Assembly (NCBI GenBank): GCA_947628845.1
Contig: CANRBK010000006.1
Location: 1-33,114, forward strand
DNA: 33,114 nt
Source of the DNA: an uncultured Clostridia bacterium
GTDB taxonomy: Bacteria > Bacillota > Clostridia > TANB77 > CAG-508
Direction of reading: 5' to 3'
Below are positions 6,225 through 14,593 of this stretch, in pieces. The number at the start of each line of letters is the position of its first letter. Position 1 is the stretch's first letter. Below the pieces are notes generated by a model. That model had not been told where the DNA came from, did not search any database, and was given only the letters and a program-made list of their open reading frames with translations. The translations under genes and the position numbers were made by a program.

Positions 6225-9200
6225 ATGAAAAAATATATAAGTATAGTTTTAATTTTAATGTTAGCAATTATTTTATGTGGAATAAATAATCAATATGCTA
6301 CACAAGGCATTCAAAATGAAAAAATAGATGTAATGTATAATACACATATACAAGACATAGGATGGGAACAAGATTTTTCTAAAAAAGATGGACAAACATC
6401 TGGAACAACAGGAAAAGAAAAAAGATTAGAAGCCATAAAAATAAAATTATCTTCAACATCACAAAATATTAGTGTTAAATATCAAGTACATGTAGAGAAT
6501 ATAGGATGGCAGAATTGGAAGAAAGATGGAGAAATGGCAGGTACATCAGGACAAGGACTAAGATTAGAAGGAATAAAAATTCAATTAGAAAATTCAGAAA
6601 AATATAGTATTATGTATAGAGTTCATGTACAAGACATAGGATGGCAAGATTGGAAATCAGATGGAGAAATGGCAGGAACAACAGGCCAATATAAAAGACT
6701 AGAAGCTATTGAAATAAAAGTTGTAGATAAAATAGAAAAAGGAGCAATGTGCATTGACACAACTATTTCAGATGAATATTATGAAAATACAACCATAAAT
6801 GTTTCTGGATGGAAAATGGCAAATGTTGCAGACACAAAAATAAAAGTTACTATAGATAATACAGAAGATTTGATACAAGACATTACTTATAGAGAAAGAC
6901 AAGATGTTATAAAATCTGTAGAAAACTATGGAACAATAAAAGAAAATCCTAAGCCAGGTTTTAATTTTACGATAAATACTGATGGAATATTAGATGGAGA
7001 ACATACAATAACTATAAATTTAATAACTAAAGAAAATAAAGTATTACAAACTTATAGTAAAAAATTTAAAATGGATAGAGGTATACATATACAATACCAA
7101 GCACATGTAGAATCTATAGGATGGCAAGGATACAAAGTTGATGGACAAACTTCAGGAACAACAGGTAAATATTTGCAAATGGAAGCAATAAAAATTAATT
7201 TAATTAATTTGCCAGAAGGGGTAAATATAAAATATAAAACACATGTAGAATCTATAGGATGGCAAGATTGGAAAAATAATGGAACAATAGCTGGAACAAC
7301 AGGAAAAAATTTACAAATAGAAGCAATAAAAATAGTTCTAGAAGGAAGCTCTGAATATTCTATAATGTATAGAACACATGTAGAAGATATAGGATGGCAA
7401 CCATGGTGCTATGATGGTGATACTGCAGGAACTGAAGGTAAAAGTAAAGCTATACAAGCAATTGAAATAAAAATAGTAGACAAAAAAGAAAAAGGAGTAA
7501 TGTGTATTGACACAACTATTTCAGATGAATATTATGAAAATGCAGCTATAAATGTTTCTGGATGGAAAATGGCAAATGTTGCAGACACAAAAATAAAAGT
7601 TATTATAGATAATACAGAAGATTTGATACAAGACATTACTTATAGAGAAAGACAAGATGTTATAAAAGCTGTAGAAAACTATGGAACAATAAAAGAAAAT
7701 CCTAATCCAGGATTTAAGTTTACAATAAATATTGAAGGAATATTAGATGGAGAACATACAATAACTATAAATTTAATAACTAAAGAAAATAAAATTTTGC
7801 AAACTTATAGTAAAAAATTTAAAATAGATAGAGGTATGCATATACAATATCAAGCTCATGTACAAGATATAGGATGGCAAGATTGGAAAAATGATGGAAA
7901 GACAGCAGGTACAATTGGGCAATATTTACAAATAGAAGCAATAAAAATTAATGCAATTAATTTACCAGAAGGTATGACTATAAAATATCAAACACATGTA
8001 GAATCTATAGGATGGCAAGATTGGAATTCAAATAATACAATAGGAGGAACTACAGGAAAAAAATTACAGATAGAAGCAATAAAAATTAAAATTGAAGGAA
8101 ATTCTGAATATTCTGTAGTTTATAGAACACATGTAGAAGATATAGGATGGCAACCATGGTGTTATGATAGTGAAACATCAGGTACTGAAGGTATAAGTAA
8201 AGCTATACAAGCTATAGAAATAAAATTAATGCCAAAAATATCACAAACAAAAATAGATATGTATATAGATTCACCACAAAATCAAGTTACAAATGTAAGT
8301 CAAAATATTAAAGGGTGGATAATGGCAAGCATAGACAATGTAAGTTTAAAAATTTTTATTGATGAGAAAGAAATTAGTACACAACAATTAAGAAGAACTA
8401 TAAGACAAGATGTGTTAAATGCTGAAAAAGGTTTTGGGGATTTTAATAAAACACCTGGTTTTGAGCTACCTATAGATTTTTCACAATATTCTTTAGGAAC
8501 ACATTCTATAAAAGTACAAGCTATAAGCCAAAATAATGTAATAAAAGAAATAAGTAATAATTTTATTATAAGAAAAAATATATATTATACTACTGGAACT
8601 TATGGATGGTCAGGATTAAAACAAGCAGGCGATCCTAGAGGTACAGACTTGCCATATTATCAATATGGCTCAGGTCCTAATGTATTTTTTGCTACATTTG
8701 CTATACATGGATTTGAAGATTTATGGGCAAAAGATGGCCAAGAATTAGTACAAATTGCAAATGATTTTTGGCAAAGATTATTAAATAGTAATGATTATAA
8801 TTTAGCTGATAAATGGACAATATATATATTTCCAGGTGTAAATCAAGATGGATTAAATCATGGAACAACATGTAATGGACCTGGTAGAACTACACTATTT
8901 AGTGCTGCACCAAATCGTAAAGGAATTGATATGAATAGATGTTGGCAAATAGGAAATTCTTATACAAGATATACAAATGATAGAAATTATAATGGAACAA
9001 GCGGTTTCCAAGCTTATGAAGCAGATTACCTAAAAACTTTCTTATTAAATCATAAATCAAATAATGGTCAAACAATATTAGTTGATTTACATGGATGGTA
9101 TCAACAATTTATAGGAGATGAAGGAATTTCTGCATATTATAATAAACAATTTCCAGAAAACGACAAATCATCTTTAGGTAGATATGGAACAGGATATCTA

Positions 9201-9368
9201 ATAAATTGGGCAAGAAGTTCATTAGGCTCAGCAGGAAGAACAGCTAGAACAGCTCTAGTAGAGCTACCATGGCAAGGAATAAATGGACATCAATCAGTTA
9301 TTAACCATAATTTTTCTAATAGATATATAGAAGCAACATTAGATATGTTAAGAAATATAAATGTTTAA
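6225..9368 (+). CDS. secreted ChW-repeat protein with C-terminal M14 zinc carboxypeptidase-like domain
   Basis: An N-terminal signal peptide (MKKYISIVLILMLAIILCG) targets it outside. Nine ChW repeats follow, of the type HVQDIGWQDWKNDGEMAGT...LRLEAIKIKL, in three groups of three. Each group is followed by an Ig-like linker of about 120 residues with a SGWKMA or KGWIMA motif. ChW repeats are known from clostridial surface proteins, with a proposed wall- or glycan-binding role. From about residue 785 the sequence resembles an M14 metallocarboxypeptidase: His828 and Glu831 (AIHGFED), Asn904-Arg905 (GIDMNRCW), His956 (LVDLHGW) and Glu1013 (ALVELPW) match the zinc ligands, substrate-binding Arg and catalytic Glu. 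Trimming of peptidoglycan stem peptides is a reasonable guess, but the substrate is unknown. SD AAGGAGAG precedes the ATG. Two internal blocks are near identical (see the repeat entries at 6735 and 7488). Confidence 0.88.
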   Translation: MKKYISIVLILMLAIILCGINNQYATQGIQNEKIDVMYNTHIQDIGWEQDFSKKDGQTSGTTGKEKRLEAIKIKLSSTSQNISVKYQVHVENIGWQNWKKDGEMAGTSGQGLRLEGIKIQLENSEKYSIMYRVHVQDIGWQDWKSDGEMAGTTGQYKRLEAIEIKVVDKIEKGAMCIDTTISDEYYENTTINVSGWKMANVADTKIKVTIDNTEDLIQDITYRERQDVIKSVENYGTIKENPKPGFNFTINTDGILDGEHTITINLITKENKVLQTYSKKFKMDRGIHIQYQAHVESIGWQGYKVDGQTSGTTGKYLQMEAIKINLINLPEGVNIKYKTHVESIGWQDWKNNGTIAGTTGKNLQIEAIKIVLEGSSEYSIMYRTHVEDIGWQPWCYDGDTAGTEGKSKAIQAIEIKIVDKKEKGVMCIDTTISDEYYENAAINVSGWKMANVADTKIKVIIDNTEDLIQDITYRERQDVIKAVENYGTIKENPNPGFKFTINIEGILDGEHTITINLITKENKILQTYSKKFKIDRGMHIQYQAHVQDIGWQDWKNDGKTAGTIGQYLQIEAIKINAINLPEGMTIKYQTHVESIGWQDWNSNNTIGGTTGKKLQIEAIKIKIEGNSEYSVVYRTHVEDIGWQPWCYDSETSGTEGISKAIQAIEIKLMPKISQTKIDMYIDSPQNQVTNVSQNIKGWIMASIDNVSLKIFIDEKEISTQQLRRTIRQDVLNAEKGFGDFNKTPGFELPIDFSQYSLGTHSIKVQAISQNNVIKEISNNFIIRKNIYYTTGTYGWSGLKQAGDPRGTDLPYYQYGSGPNVFFATFAIHGFEDLWAKDGQELVQIANDFWQRLLNSNDYNLADKWTIYIFPGVNQDGLNHGTTCNGPGRTTLFSAAPNRKGIDMNRCWQIGNSYTRYTNDRNYNGTSGFQAYEADYLKTFLLNHKSNNGQTILVDLHGWYQQFIGDEGISAYYNKQFPENDKSSLGRYGTGYLINWARSSLGSAGRTARTALVELPWQGINGHQSVINHNFSNRYIEATLDMLRNINV
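6735..7130 (+). repeat. internal near-identical block, copy 1 (Ig-like linker plus start of a ChW repeat)
   Basis: This block recurs exactly 753 bp later (7488-7883) with only scattered substitutions and no indels, roughly 93-95% identity by eye. The period of 251 codons equals three ChW repeats plus one Ig-like linker, so the array appears to have grown by duplication of a whole module. Confidence 0.8.
7488..7883 (+). repeat. internal near-identical block, copy 2
   Basis: Second copy of the block at 6735-7130, at constant offset 753. The third Ig-like linker (around 8240-8580) is clearly related in protein but diverged in DNA, so this duplication is younger than the third module. Confidence 0.8.
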
Positions 9369-9381
9369 TTAAGGAGATATG

Positions 9382-10125
9382 ATGAAAGTCAATAAAAAAA
9401 TAGCAACATGCATTATAATAATATTTATAATAATTTTAATACTTTTTGTAGTTTTTATTTTAAATAAAAAGAACAATAAACAAGATGGCATAGACTATAA
9501 TCCATATAGTCAAATAGATAAAAATCAAATAGCTTATCAAGAAAATGTAACAATAAATGATCTTATAGAAGAAACAGGAATGCAAGCAGATTCAAATATT
9601 TATGAAATTCAACAAGAACTCGATGGAAGAAAAGTTTTAGCAGTTAAGGCTAGCATAAAATATAAAGTAGCTTTTGCAGGCATTATGAAAGAAACTTTAC
9701 CTAAAATGCAAGAAATAGATGAGATTTATAATAATAATGTTCCAACAGAAAATGGAATCTGGATTGAAGAAAAAAGTAGAAATAAAGTTTTGGAAATGTT
9801 TAATAATAATGCAAAATCAAAATATACTATAGACAATAATGGTTATTTAAAAATACAAGATAAAAATTTACAAAATGATGTTGATAAAAAAATTGAAAGT
9901 ATCATAAATGGAGATAAACAATATATTATTGATATTTCAAGCGTTTGCTATATTATAGATAATGTGACTGGTGAAATTTTGGATTATAATTTTGAAAAAT
10001 TAGATAGATTTCAAACTTATGAATATTTTGAAGATAATGGTAAAATGATTATATTTGTTACAGAAAATACTAATAATTTGCTAACAGAGAATGAGATATT
10101 TAATAGTATAATAGATTTGATGTAA
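9382..10125 (+). CDS. membrane-anchored protein of unknown function
   Basis: I do not recognise this family. Two ATGs occur in a row (9379, 9382). The second sits 5 bases from AAGGAG (9371-9376) and is the better start, giving 247 residues. A single N-terminal hydrophobic helix (residues about 7-28) flanked by lysines predicts an extracellular domain held to the membrane. The rest is hydrophilic and rich in Asn, Lys and Glu, with the segments DGRKVLAVKASIKYKVAFAG, YIIDISSVCYIID and NVTGEILDYNFEKLDRFQTY. It has one cysteine in the mature part and no catalytic motif I can name. It follows the ChW-M14 gene by 13 bases and is followed by a terminator, so the two are probably co-transcribed and may work together on the wall. 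Confidence 0.7.
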   Translation: MKVNKKIATCIIIIFIIILILFVVFILNKKNNKQDGIDYNPYSQIDKNQIAYQENVTINDLIEETGMQADSNIYEIQQELDGRKVLAVKASIKYKVAFAGIMKETLPKMQEIDEIYNNNVPTENGIWIEEKSRNKVLEMFNNNAKSKYTIDNNGYLKIQDKNLQNDVDKKIESIINGDKQYIIDISSVCYIIDNVTGEILDYNFEKLDRFQTYEYFEDNGKMIIFVTENTNNLLTENEIFNSIIDLM

Positions 10126-10131
10126 AAAAAT

Positions 10132-10185
10132 GAGGGAAATGGAGATAGACACTTCAAAGCCCTCTTTTCTTTATTTCCCTTTTAT
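10132..10185 (+). terminator. terminator region with two mutually exclusive hairpins
   Basis: AGGGAAAT (10133-10140) pairs with ATTTCCCT (10173-10180), followed by TTTTAT. Alternatively GAGGG (10132-10136) pairs with CCCTC (10160-10164), followed by TTTTCTTT. The 5' arms overlap, so only one can form. Either would end the upstream transcript before the promoter at 10199. Mutual exclusion is typical of attenuators but may be coincidental here. Confidence 0.55.
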
Positions 10186-10198
10186 ACCTCAAAAACCA

Positions 10199-10227
10199 TT
10201 GACAAAATGTACTTTTATATATAAAAT
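10199..10227 (+). promoter_or_regulatory. sigma-A type promoter of the polysaccharide export operon
   Basis: A consensus TTGACA (10199-10204), 17 bp, and TAAAAT (10222-10227). Transcription would start near 10234, about 32 bases before the GTG start of the permease gene. The whole run of genes to 25498 has only short gaps and could be driven from here. Confidence 0.7.
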
Positions 10228-10265
10228 ATAGAGAGATTTTTTACGCAAATTGGGAGATGAAAAAA

Positions 10266-11057
10266 GTGGAATTCATAAAAATAGTTTGGAATAATAGAAA
10301 AATTGCTTGGAAATTAGGAAAAAGTGATTTTAAAAATAGATTTGCAAATACAAGTTTAGGCGCAATATGGGGTTTTTTACAACCATTTGTATTTATGCTA
10401 ACTTATGCAATAGTATTCCAATATATTTTGAGAACAGGAAGTAGTGGAGAATATCCTTATGCTGTATGGTTTTTTCCTGGAATGGCAATATGGCAATGGC
10501 TTAATGATAGTATAATGTCAGCAAGTAACTCAATTAGAACATATAGTTATTTAGTAAAAAAAATAGTTTTTCCAGTAGATATAATACCAATTATTTCAAT
10601 AATATCAGCAAGTTTTGTTGGATTATTTTTAATTGTGATTTCAATTGGCATATGTTTAATATATAAATATATACCAAATGCATTATTATTAATATATGTA
10701 ATAATAGCAACATATTGCTTTATTTTAGCGTTAACTAGATTAACATCAGCAATTACAACTATTTTACCAGATTTTTCAAATTTATTAGGAATAATGATGC
10801 AATTATTTTTCTGGTTCACTCCAGTTATATGGAATTTATCAATGCTTGCAAATCATCCTACTATATTAAAAATAATGCAATGTATGCCTTTTACATATCT
10901 AGTAACAGCATTTAGAAATTGCTTTATTGAGGGAAATATTGTAACACAAGGAAATGGAATTTATACAATTGTATTTTGGATAATTACAATAATACTATAT
11001 GTTTGGGGAAATTATATATTTAAGAAAAGTAAAAAAGATTTTGCAGATGTATTATAA
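10266..11057 (+). CDS. wzm: ABC-2 type polysaccharide export permease (Wzm/TagG family)
   Basis: Membrane half of an ABC exporter moving lipid-linked polysaccharide across the cytoplasmic membrane. Family hallmarks: KSDFKNRFANTSLGAIWGF near the N-terminus, QPFVFMLTYAIVFQYIL, YPYAVWFFPGMAIWQWLND, then about six hydrophobic spans and FWFTPVIWN near residues 185-195. About 263 residues is typical. I prefer GTG 10266 over the in-frame ATG 10257, because GGGAG (10252-10256) directly abuts that ATG but lies 9 bases from the GTG. The matching ATPase is two genes downstream with a GT2 between them, an order common in O-antigen and teichoic acid clusters. Confidence 0.92.
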   Translation: MEFIKIVWNNRKIAWKLGKSDFKNRFANTSLGAIWGFLQPFVFMLTYAIVFQYILRTGSSGEYPYAVWFFPGMAIWQWLNDSIMSASNSIRTYSYLVKKIVFPVDIIPIISIISASFVGLFLIVISIGICLIYKYIPNALLLIYVIIATYCFILALTRLTSAITTILPDFSNLLGIMMQLFFWFTPVIWNLSMLANHPTILKIMQCMPFTYLVTAFRNCFIEGNIVTQGNGIYTIVFWIITIILYVWGNYIFKKSKKDFADVL

Positions 11058-11100
11058 AAAAGGAGTGACAATTAGCATAAAAGCTAATTTAAAATAAAAA
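11058..11100 (+). promoter_or_regulatory. SD separated from start codon by a 7-bp hairpin
   Basis: AAAGGAG (11059-11065) is the only SD for the ATG at 11101, 35 bases away. AATTAGC (11070-11076) and GCTAATT (11083-11089) form a perfect 7-bp stem with a 6-nt loop between them; folding it would bring SD and ATG to about 15 bases apart. The start codon is fixed by homology. Compare 5156-5191. Confidence 0.5.
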
Positions 11101-12090
11101 ATGAAAGAATTTGTAACAATAGTTTTACCTACATATAATGGTGAAAAATATTTAGAAGAACAAATAGATAGTATTTTAAATCAAACTTATAAAGAAATAA
11201 AATTAATAATTTCAGATGATTGCTCAAAAGACAATACTATTTCTATATTAGATAAATATAAAGAAAATGAAAAAATACAGATATTTAAACAATCACAAAA
11301 TATAGGAGTTGTTAAAAATCTAGAATTTTTATTAAAAAAAGTAGAAACTCCATATTATATGCTAGCAGATCAAGATGATTATTGGTTACCAGAAAAAGTA
11401 GAAAAATCATTAGAAAAATTAAAACAAAATGATGCTGATTTGGTTTTTGGAGATTTAGAAGTCGTAGACGAAAATTTGAACACAATATATCCATCATTTG
11501 GCGACTTTATGCTTTTAAATAGAAAAATACAAAAATGTATAAACAAAGAAACATTAAATTATTTATATAATTGTGTAACAGGATGCACTATTTTGGCAAA
11601 AAAAGAAACACTAGATTATATATTACCATTTCCAAATAAATCAAAATATTTAATACATGATCATTGGATAGGAATAATGGTATCACTTAATGGAAAGTTA
11701 GCATATATGCAAGAAAAATATATAAAATATAGACAACATGGAAATAATCAAGTAGGTACAGATAAGATTTCACATGGCTTTAAACAATTGAATCAAGTTA
11801 GAGAATTATTTATAAATGTGAAGTTGGGAGTTTTCGGAACATATGTAGAAAATAATGATAGATTTCCAAAGAATATACAAGAGTTAAATACAAAGGCTTT
11901 GCAATATTTTGAGATGTTAGAGAAAAAGAAAAATTTTAATTTTAAAGGTTGGAAGGTCTTTCATAAGTTATATAAAACAGAAAAATTTATGTATTATATA
12001 GAAAATTTTATTATTATGAATATGCCTTTTTTAGCAAGGATAGTGTTTAAAATACGACTAGCAATTTTGAAGTTTAGAGGAAAAAGATAA
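11101..12090 (+). CDS. GT2 family glycosyltransferase
   Basis: Cytoplasmic sugar transferase building the exported glycan. The GT-A fold starts at FVTIVLPTYNGEKYLEEQID, with LIISDDCSKDN, the catalytic/metal region LADQDDYWLPEKVEKSLEKL (near residues 92-111), and LIHDHWIGIMVSLNGKLAYM downstream. The DQDD.W...K pattern is frequent in GT2s annotated as rhamnosyltransferases, which fits the rfb genes at the end of the window. The 329-residue length matches the GT2 at 5192, with which it shares both family and the unusual hairpin-spaced SD. It lies between the permease and ATPase genes. Linkage and donor are inferred. Confidence 0.88.
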   Translation: MKEFVTIVLPTYNGEKYLEEQIDSILNQTYKEIKLIISDDCSKDNTISILDKYKENEKIQIFKQSQNIGVVKNLEFLLKKVETPYYMLADQDDYWLPEKVEKSLEKLKQNDADLVFGDLEVVDENLNTIYPSFGDFMLLNRKIQKCINKETLNYLYNCVTGCTILAKKETLDYILPFPNKSKYLIHDHWIGIMVSLNGKLAYMQEKYIKYRQHGNNQVGTDKISHGFKQLNQVRELFINVKLGVFGTYVENNDRFPKNIQELNTKALQYFEMLEKKKNFNFKGWKVFHKLYKTEKFMYYIENFIIMNMPFLARIVFKIRLAILKFRGKR

Positions 12091-12125
12091 GAAACAATTG
12101 AACAAAGCAGATAGGAGGATTAAAT

Positions 12126-13424
12126 GTGGAGGATGATGTTATAATAAAGATAGAGCATCTTTATAAAAACTATAAAATGTTTGCAAGAAAAAAAGATAAG
12201 CTTTTAGAAACAATATTACCCAAATACCAAAAACATGGAGAATTTAGTGCAATAGAAGATTTGAATTTAGAAATAAAAAGAGGAGAAGTATTAGGAATAT
12301 TAGGTAAAAATGGAGCTGGTAAATCAACATTATTAAAAATGATAACAGGTGTTGTTATTCCATCTTCAGGTAAAATTGAGGTAAATGGAAAAATAAGTTC
12401 ACTTTTAGAATTAGGTACTGCTTTTAATATGGAATTAACAGGAATTGAAAATATATATCAACATGGTCAAGTTATGGGACTATCAGATGATGAAATTAGG
12501 TCAAAAGAAAAAGAAATAATAGATTTTGCTGACATAGGAGAACATATAGATCAACCTGTAAAAACATATTCTTCAGGAATGTTTGCTCGTTTAGCATTTG
12601 CATGTGCAATAAATGTAGACCCAGATATTTTAATAGTTGATGAGGTTTTATCAGTTGGAGATATGGCTTTTCAATTAAAATGTTTTAAAAAATTTGAACA
12701 ATTTAAAGAACAAGGCAAAACAATCCTTTTTGTAACACATAATGTTACAGATGTTATAAGAAATTGTAATCGTTCAATTATTATATCTTCAGGGAAAAAA
12801 ATTTTTGATGGAGATGTAAAAATAGGTGTAGATAAATATAAGAAAATGATAGTAGGACTAGAAGATGATAAAAATAATGAAGAAAATGTGAAAATTTTAG
12901 AAGATAATGGAGATAAAGAAATAGATATACATAAAAATGATAATGATGTATGGAAAAACAACTTTTTACAAAATGATGATATGCTAACATATGGAAATGG
13001 AAAAGCTGAAATAATAGATTATGGAATTTTTGATAATAAAGGAAATTATCAAACAACTATAAATAACGAGGACGAATATACTATAAAAGTAAAAATAAAA
13101 TTTAATGATTATATAGATGAGCCTATTTTTGCAATGTCTATAAAAGATTTTAAAGGGCTAGAATTAGGAGGTACTAATACAAAAGCATGTAAAATATTAA
13201 CTGGTACTTATGAAAAAGGACAAATAGCTATAGTTGAATTTAAACAATCTTTTCCATTGGCACCAGAAAAATATACTTTATCATTTGGATGCACAAAATT
13301 TAATCAAAATGGTGATTTAGAAGTATTTGATAGAAAATATGATGCACTATTTTTAGAGATAATTGCACATAGAGATTGCTTAGGCATTATAGATTTAAAA
13401 AGCGAAATAAATATAATAAGATAA
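12126..13424 (+). CDS. wzt: ABC exporter ATPase with C-terminal carbohydrate-binding domain (Wzt-like)
   Basis: Powers export with the permease at 10266. The nucleotide-binding domain (about 1-240) has Walker A GKNGAGKST (residues 60-68), signature YSSGM (148-152), Walker B ILIVDE with Asp172/Glu173, and the switch His205 (VTHN). After an acidic, Asn-rich linker (about 245-285), the C-terminal part (about 290-430) is a beta-rich domain like Wzt-C: AEIIDYGIFDNKGNYQTTI, FAMSIKDFKGLELGGTNT, FPLAPEKYTLSFGC. In E. coli O9a-type systems this domain recognises the modified end of the finished chain. Length is 432 residues. The start is GTG 12126, two bases into an out-of-frame ATG (12124), after AGGAGG. 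Confidence 0.93.
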   Translation: MEDDVIIKIEHLYKNYKMFARKKDKLLETILPKYQKHGEFSAIEDLNLEIKRGEVLGILGKNGAGKSTLLKMITGVVIPSSGKIEVNGKISSLLELGTAFNMELTGIENIYQHGQVMGLSDDEIRSKEKEIIDFADIGEHIDQPVKTYSSGMFARLAFACAINVDPDILIVDEVLSVGDMAFQLKCFKKFEQFKEQGKTILFVTHNVTDVIRNCNRSIIISSGKKIFDGDVKIGVDKYKKMIVGLEDDKNNEENVKILEDNGDKEIDIHKNDNDVWKNNFLQNDDMLTYGNGKAEIIDYGIFDNKGNYQTTINNEDEYTIKVKIKFNDYIDEPIFAMSIKDFKGLELGGTNTKACKILTGTYEKGQIAIVEFKQSFPLAPEKYTLSFGCTKFNQNGDLEVFDRKYDALFLEIIAHRDCLGIIDLKSEINIIR

Positions 13425-13451
13425 AGTAGAGAATAACGAAAGGGTAATTAA

Positions 13452-14573
13452 ATGAAAGTAAACTATGATTTTTATAATGGAAATGATACTTATTGCGATG
13501 GAGATACAGAAAAAGATGTCATTTCATATTTAGATGAATATGGTGAGGAAAATTATGCTGAAATATTCAAAAAAGATATAAGATGGCCAATTTTTTATCA
13601 TATTACACCTATTAGAAAAAATATATTAAATTGGTACCCATTAAAGGAAGACTCAGAAGTTTTAGAAATAGGTGCAGGAATGGGAGCACTAACAAGTATT
13701 TTATGTGATAAAGCAAAATATGTGACATCTGTAGAATTATCCAAACAAAGGGCATCTGCAATAGAAATAAGATGTAAAAATAAAAAAAATTTAGAGCTTA
13801 TAGTTGGAAATTTTAATGATATAAAATTTAATAAAAAATTTGATTATATTACATTAATTGGAGTATTAGAATATGCTCCTTTATATACAAATACAGAAAA
13901 TCCATTTAATGATTTTTTAGTACAAATAAAATCTTTATTAAAAGAAGATGGAAAACTATTGATAGCAATAGAAAATCAGTATGGGATGAAATATTTTTCT
14001 GGAGCATTAGAAGACCATACTGGAAAGTTATATGATGGAATTACTGGATATGAGAATAAAAATGGAATTAGAACATTTGGAAAAGAAGAATTAAAACAAA
14101 TATTAGAAAAAAGTGGATTTAAATATACCAAATTTTATTATCCAATGCCAGATTATAAATTACCAAATATAATATTTTCAGATGAATATGAGCCGGATGA
14201 GGACAAGCTAAAAGAATATACGCCGTATTTATCAGAAGAAAGTAATTTTGTTAAATATGATGAAAAAAAAGCATATTTGGATATAATAAAAAATAAAAAA
14301 TTTGACTTTTTTGCAAATTCATTTTTTATTGAAGCATCAATGCAAGAAATTGATACAGATATAGATTTATCAAAACAAAAATTGATAAAAATAGATGAAA
14401 GTATGAAGGCATTTTATGACAAACACTATAAAACTGAAGAAAACAATATACAAATAGAAAAACAATTATTAGAAGAAAATGAAAAATTAAAGAAAGAATT
14501 AAATGCAATGGCTAATTCTAAATCATGGAAAATAACAAAACCATTTAGAGATTTTAGAAGTAAAAATAAATAA
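13452..14573 (+). CDS. SAM-dependent methyltransferase with C-terminal coiled coil
   Basis: Predicted class I methyltransferase acting on a sugar or chain end. SAM motif I is intact: Glu72-I-G-A-G-M-G, then an acidic residue in SVELSK, IVGNFNDIKF, and the motif region YITLIGVLEYAP. Residues about 210-310 align with the linker of the larger paralogue at 15759 (shared YYPMPD..K..N.I..DE pattern), but the kinase domain found there is absent. The C-terminus (about 325-373) is a charged coiled coil ending NSKSWKITKPFRDF, a basic tail common in surface-glycan enzymes and possibly membrane-associating. It sits between wzt and metK, suggesting that methylation is coupled to export. The acceptor is not readable. 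Confidence 0.85.
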   Translation: MKVNYDFYNGNDTYCDGDTEKDVISYLDEYGEENYAEIFKKDIRWPIFYHITPIRKNILNWYPLKEDSEVLEIGAGMGALTSILCDKAKYVTSVELSKQRASAIEIRCKNKKNLELIVGNFNDIKFNKKFDYITLIGVLEYAPLYTNTENPFNDFLVQIKSLLKEDGKLLIAIENQYGMKYFSGALEDHTGKLYDGITGYENKNGIRTFGKEELKQILEKSGFKYTKFYYPMPDYKLPNIIFSDEYEPDEDKLKEYTPYLSEESNFVKYDEKKAYLDIIKNKKFDFFANSFFIEASMQEIDTDIDLSKQKLIKIDESMKAFYDKHYKTEENNIQIEKQLLEENEKLKKELNAMANSKSWKITKPFRDFRSKNK

Positions 14574-14593
14574 AATTTTAGGGGGAATAAAAA

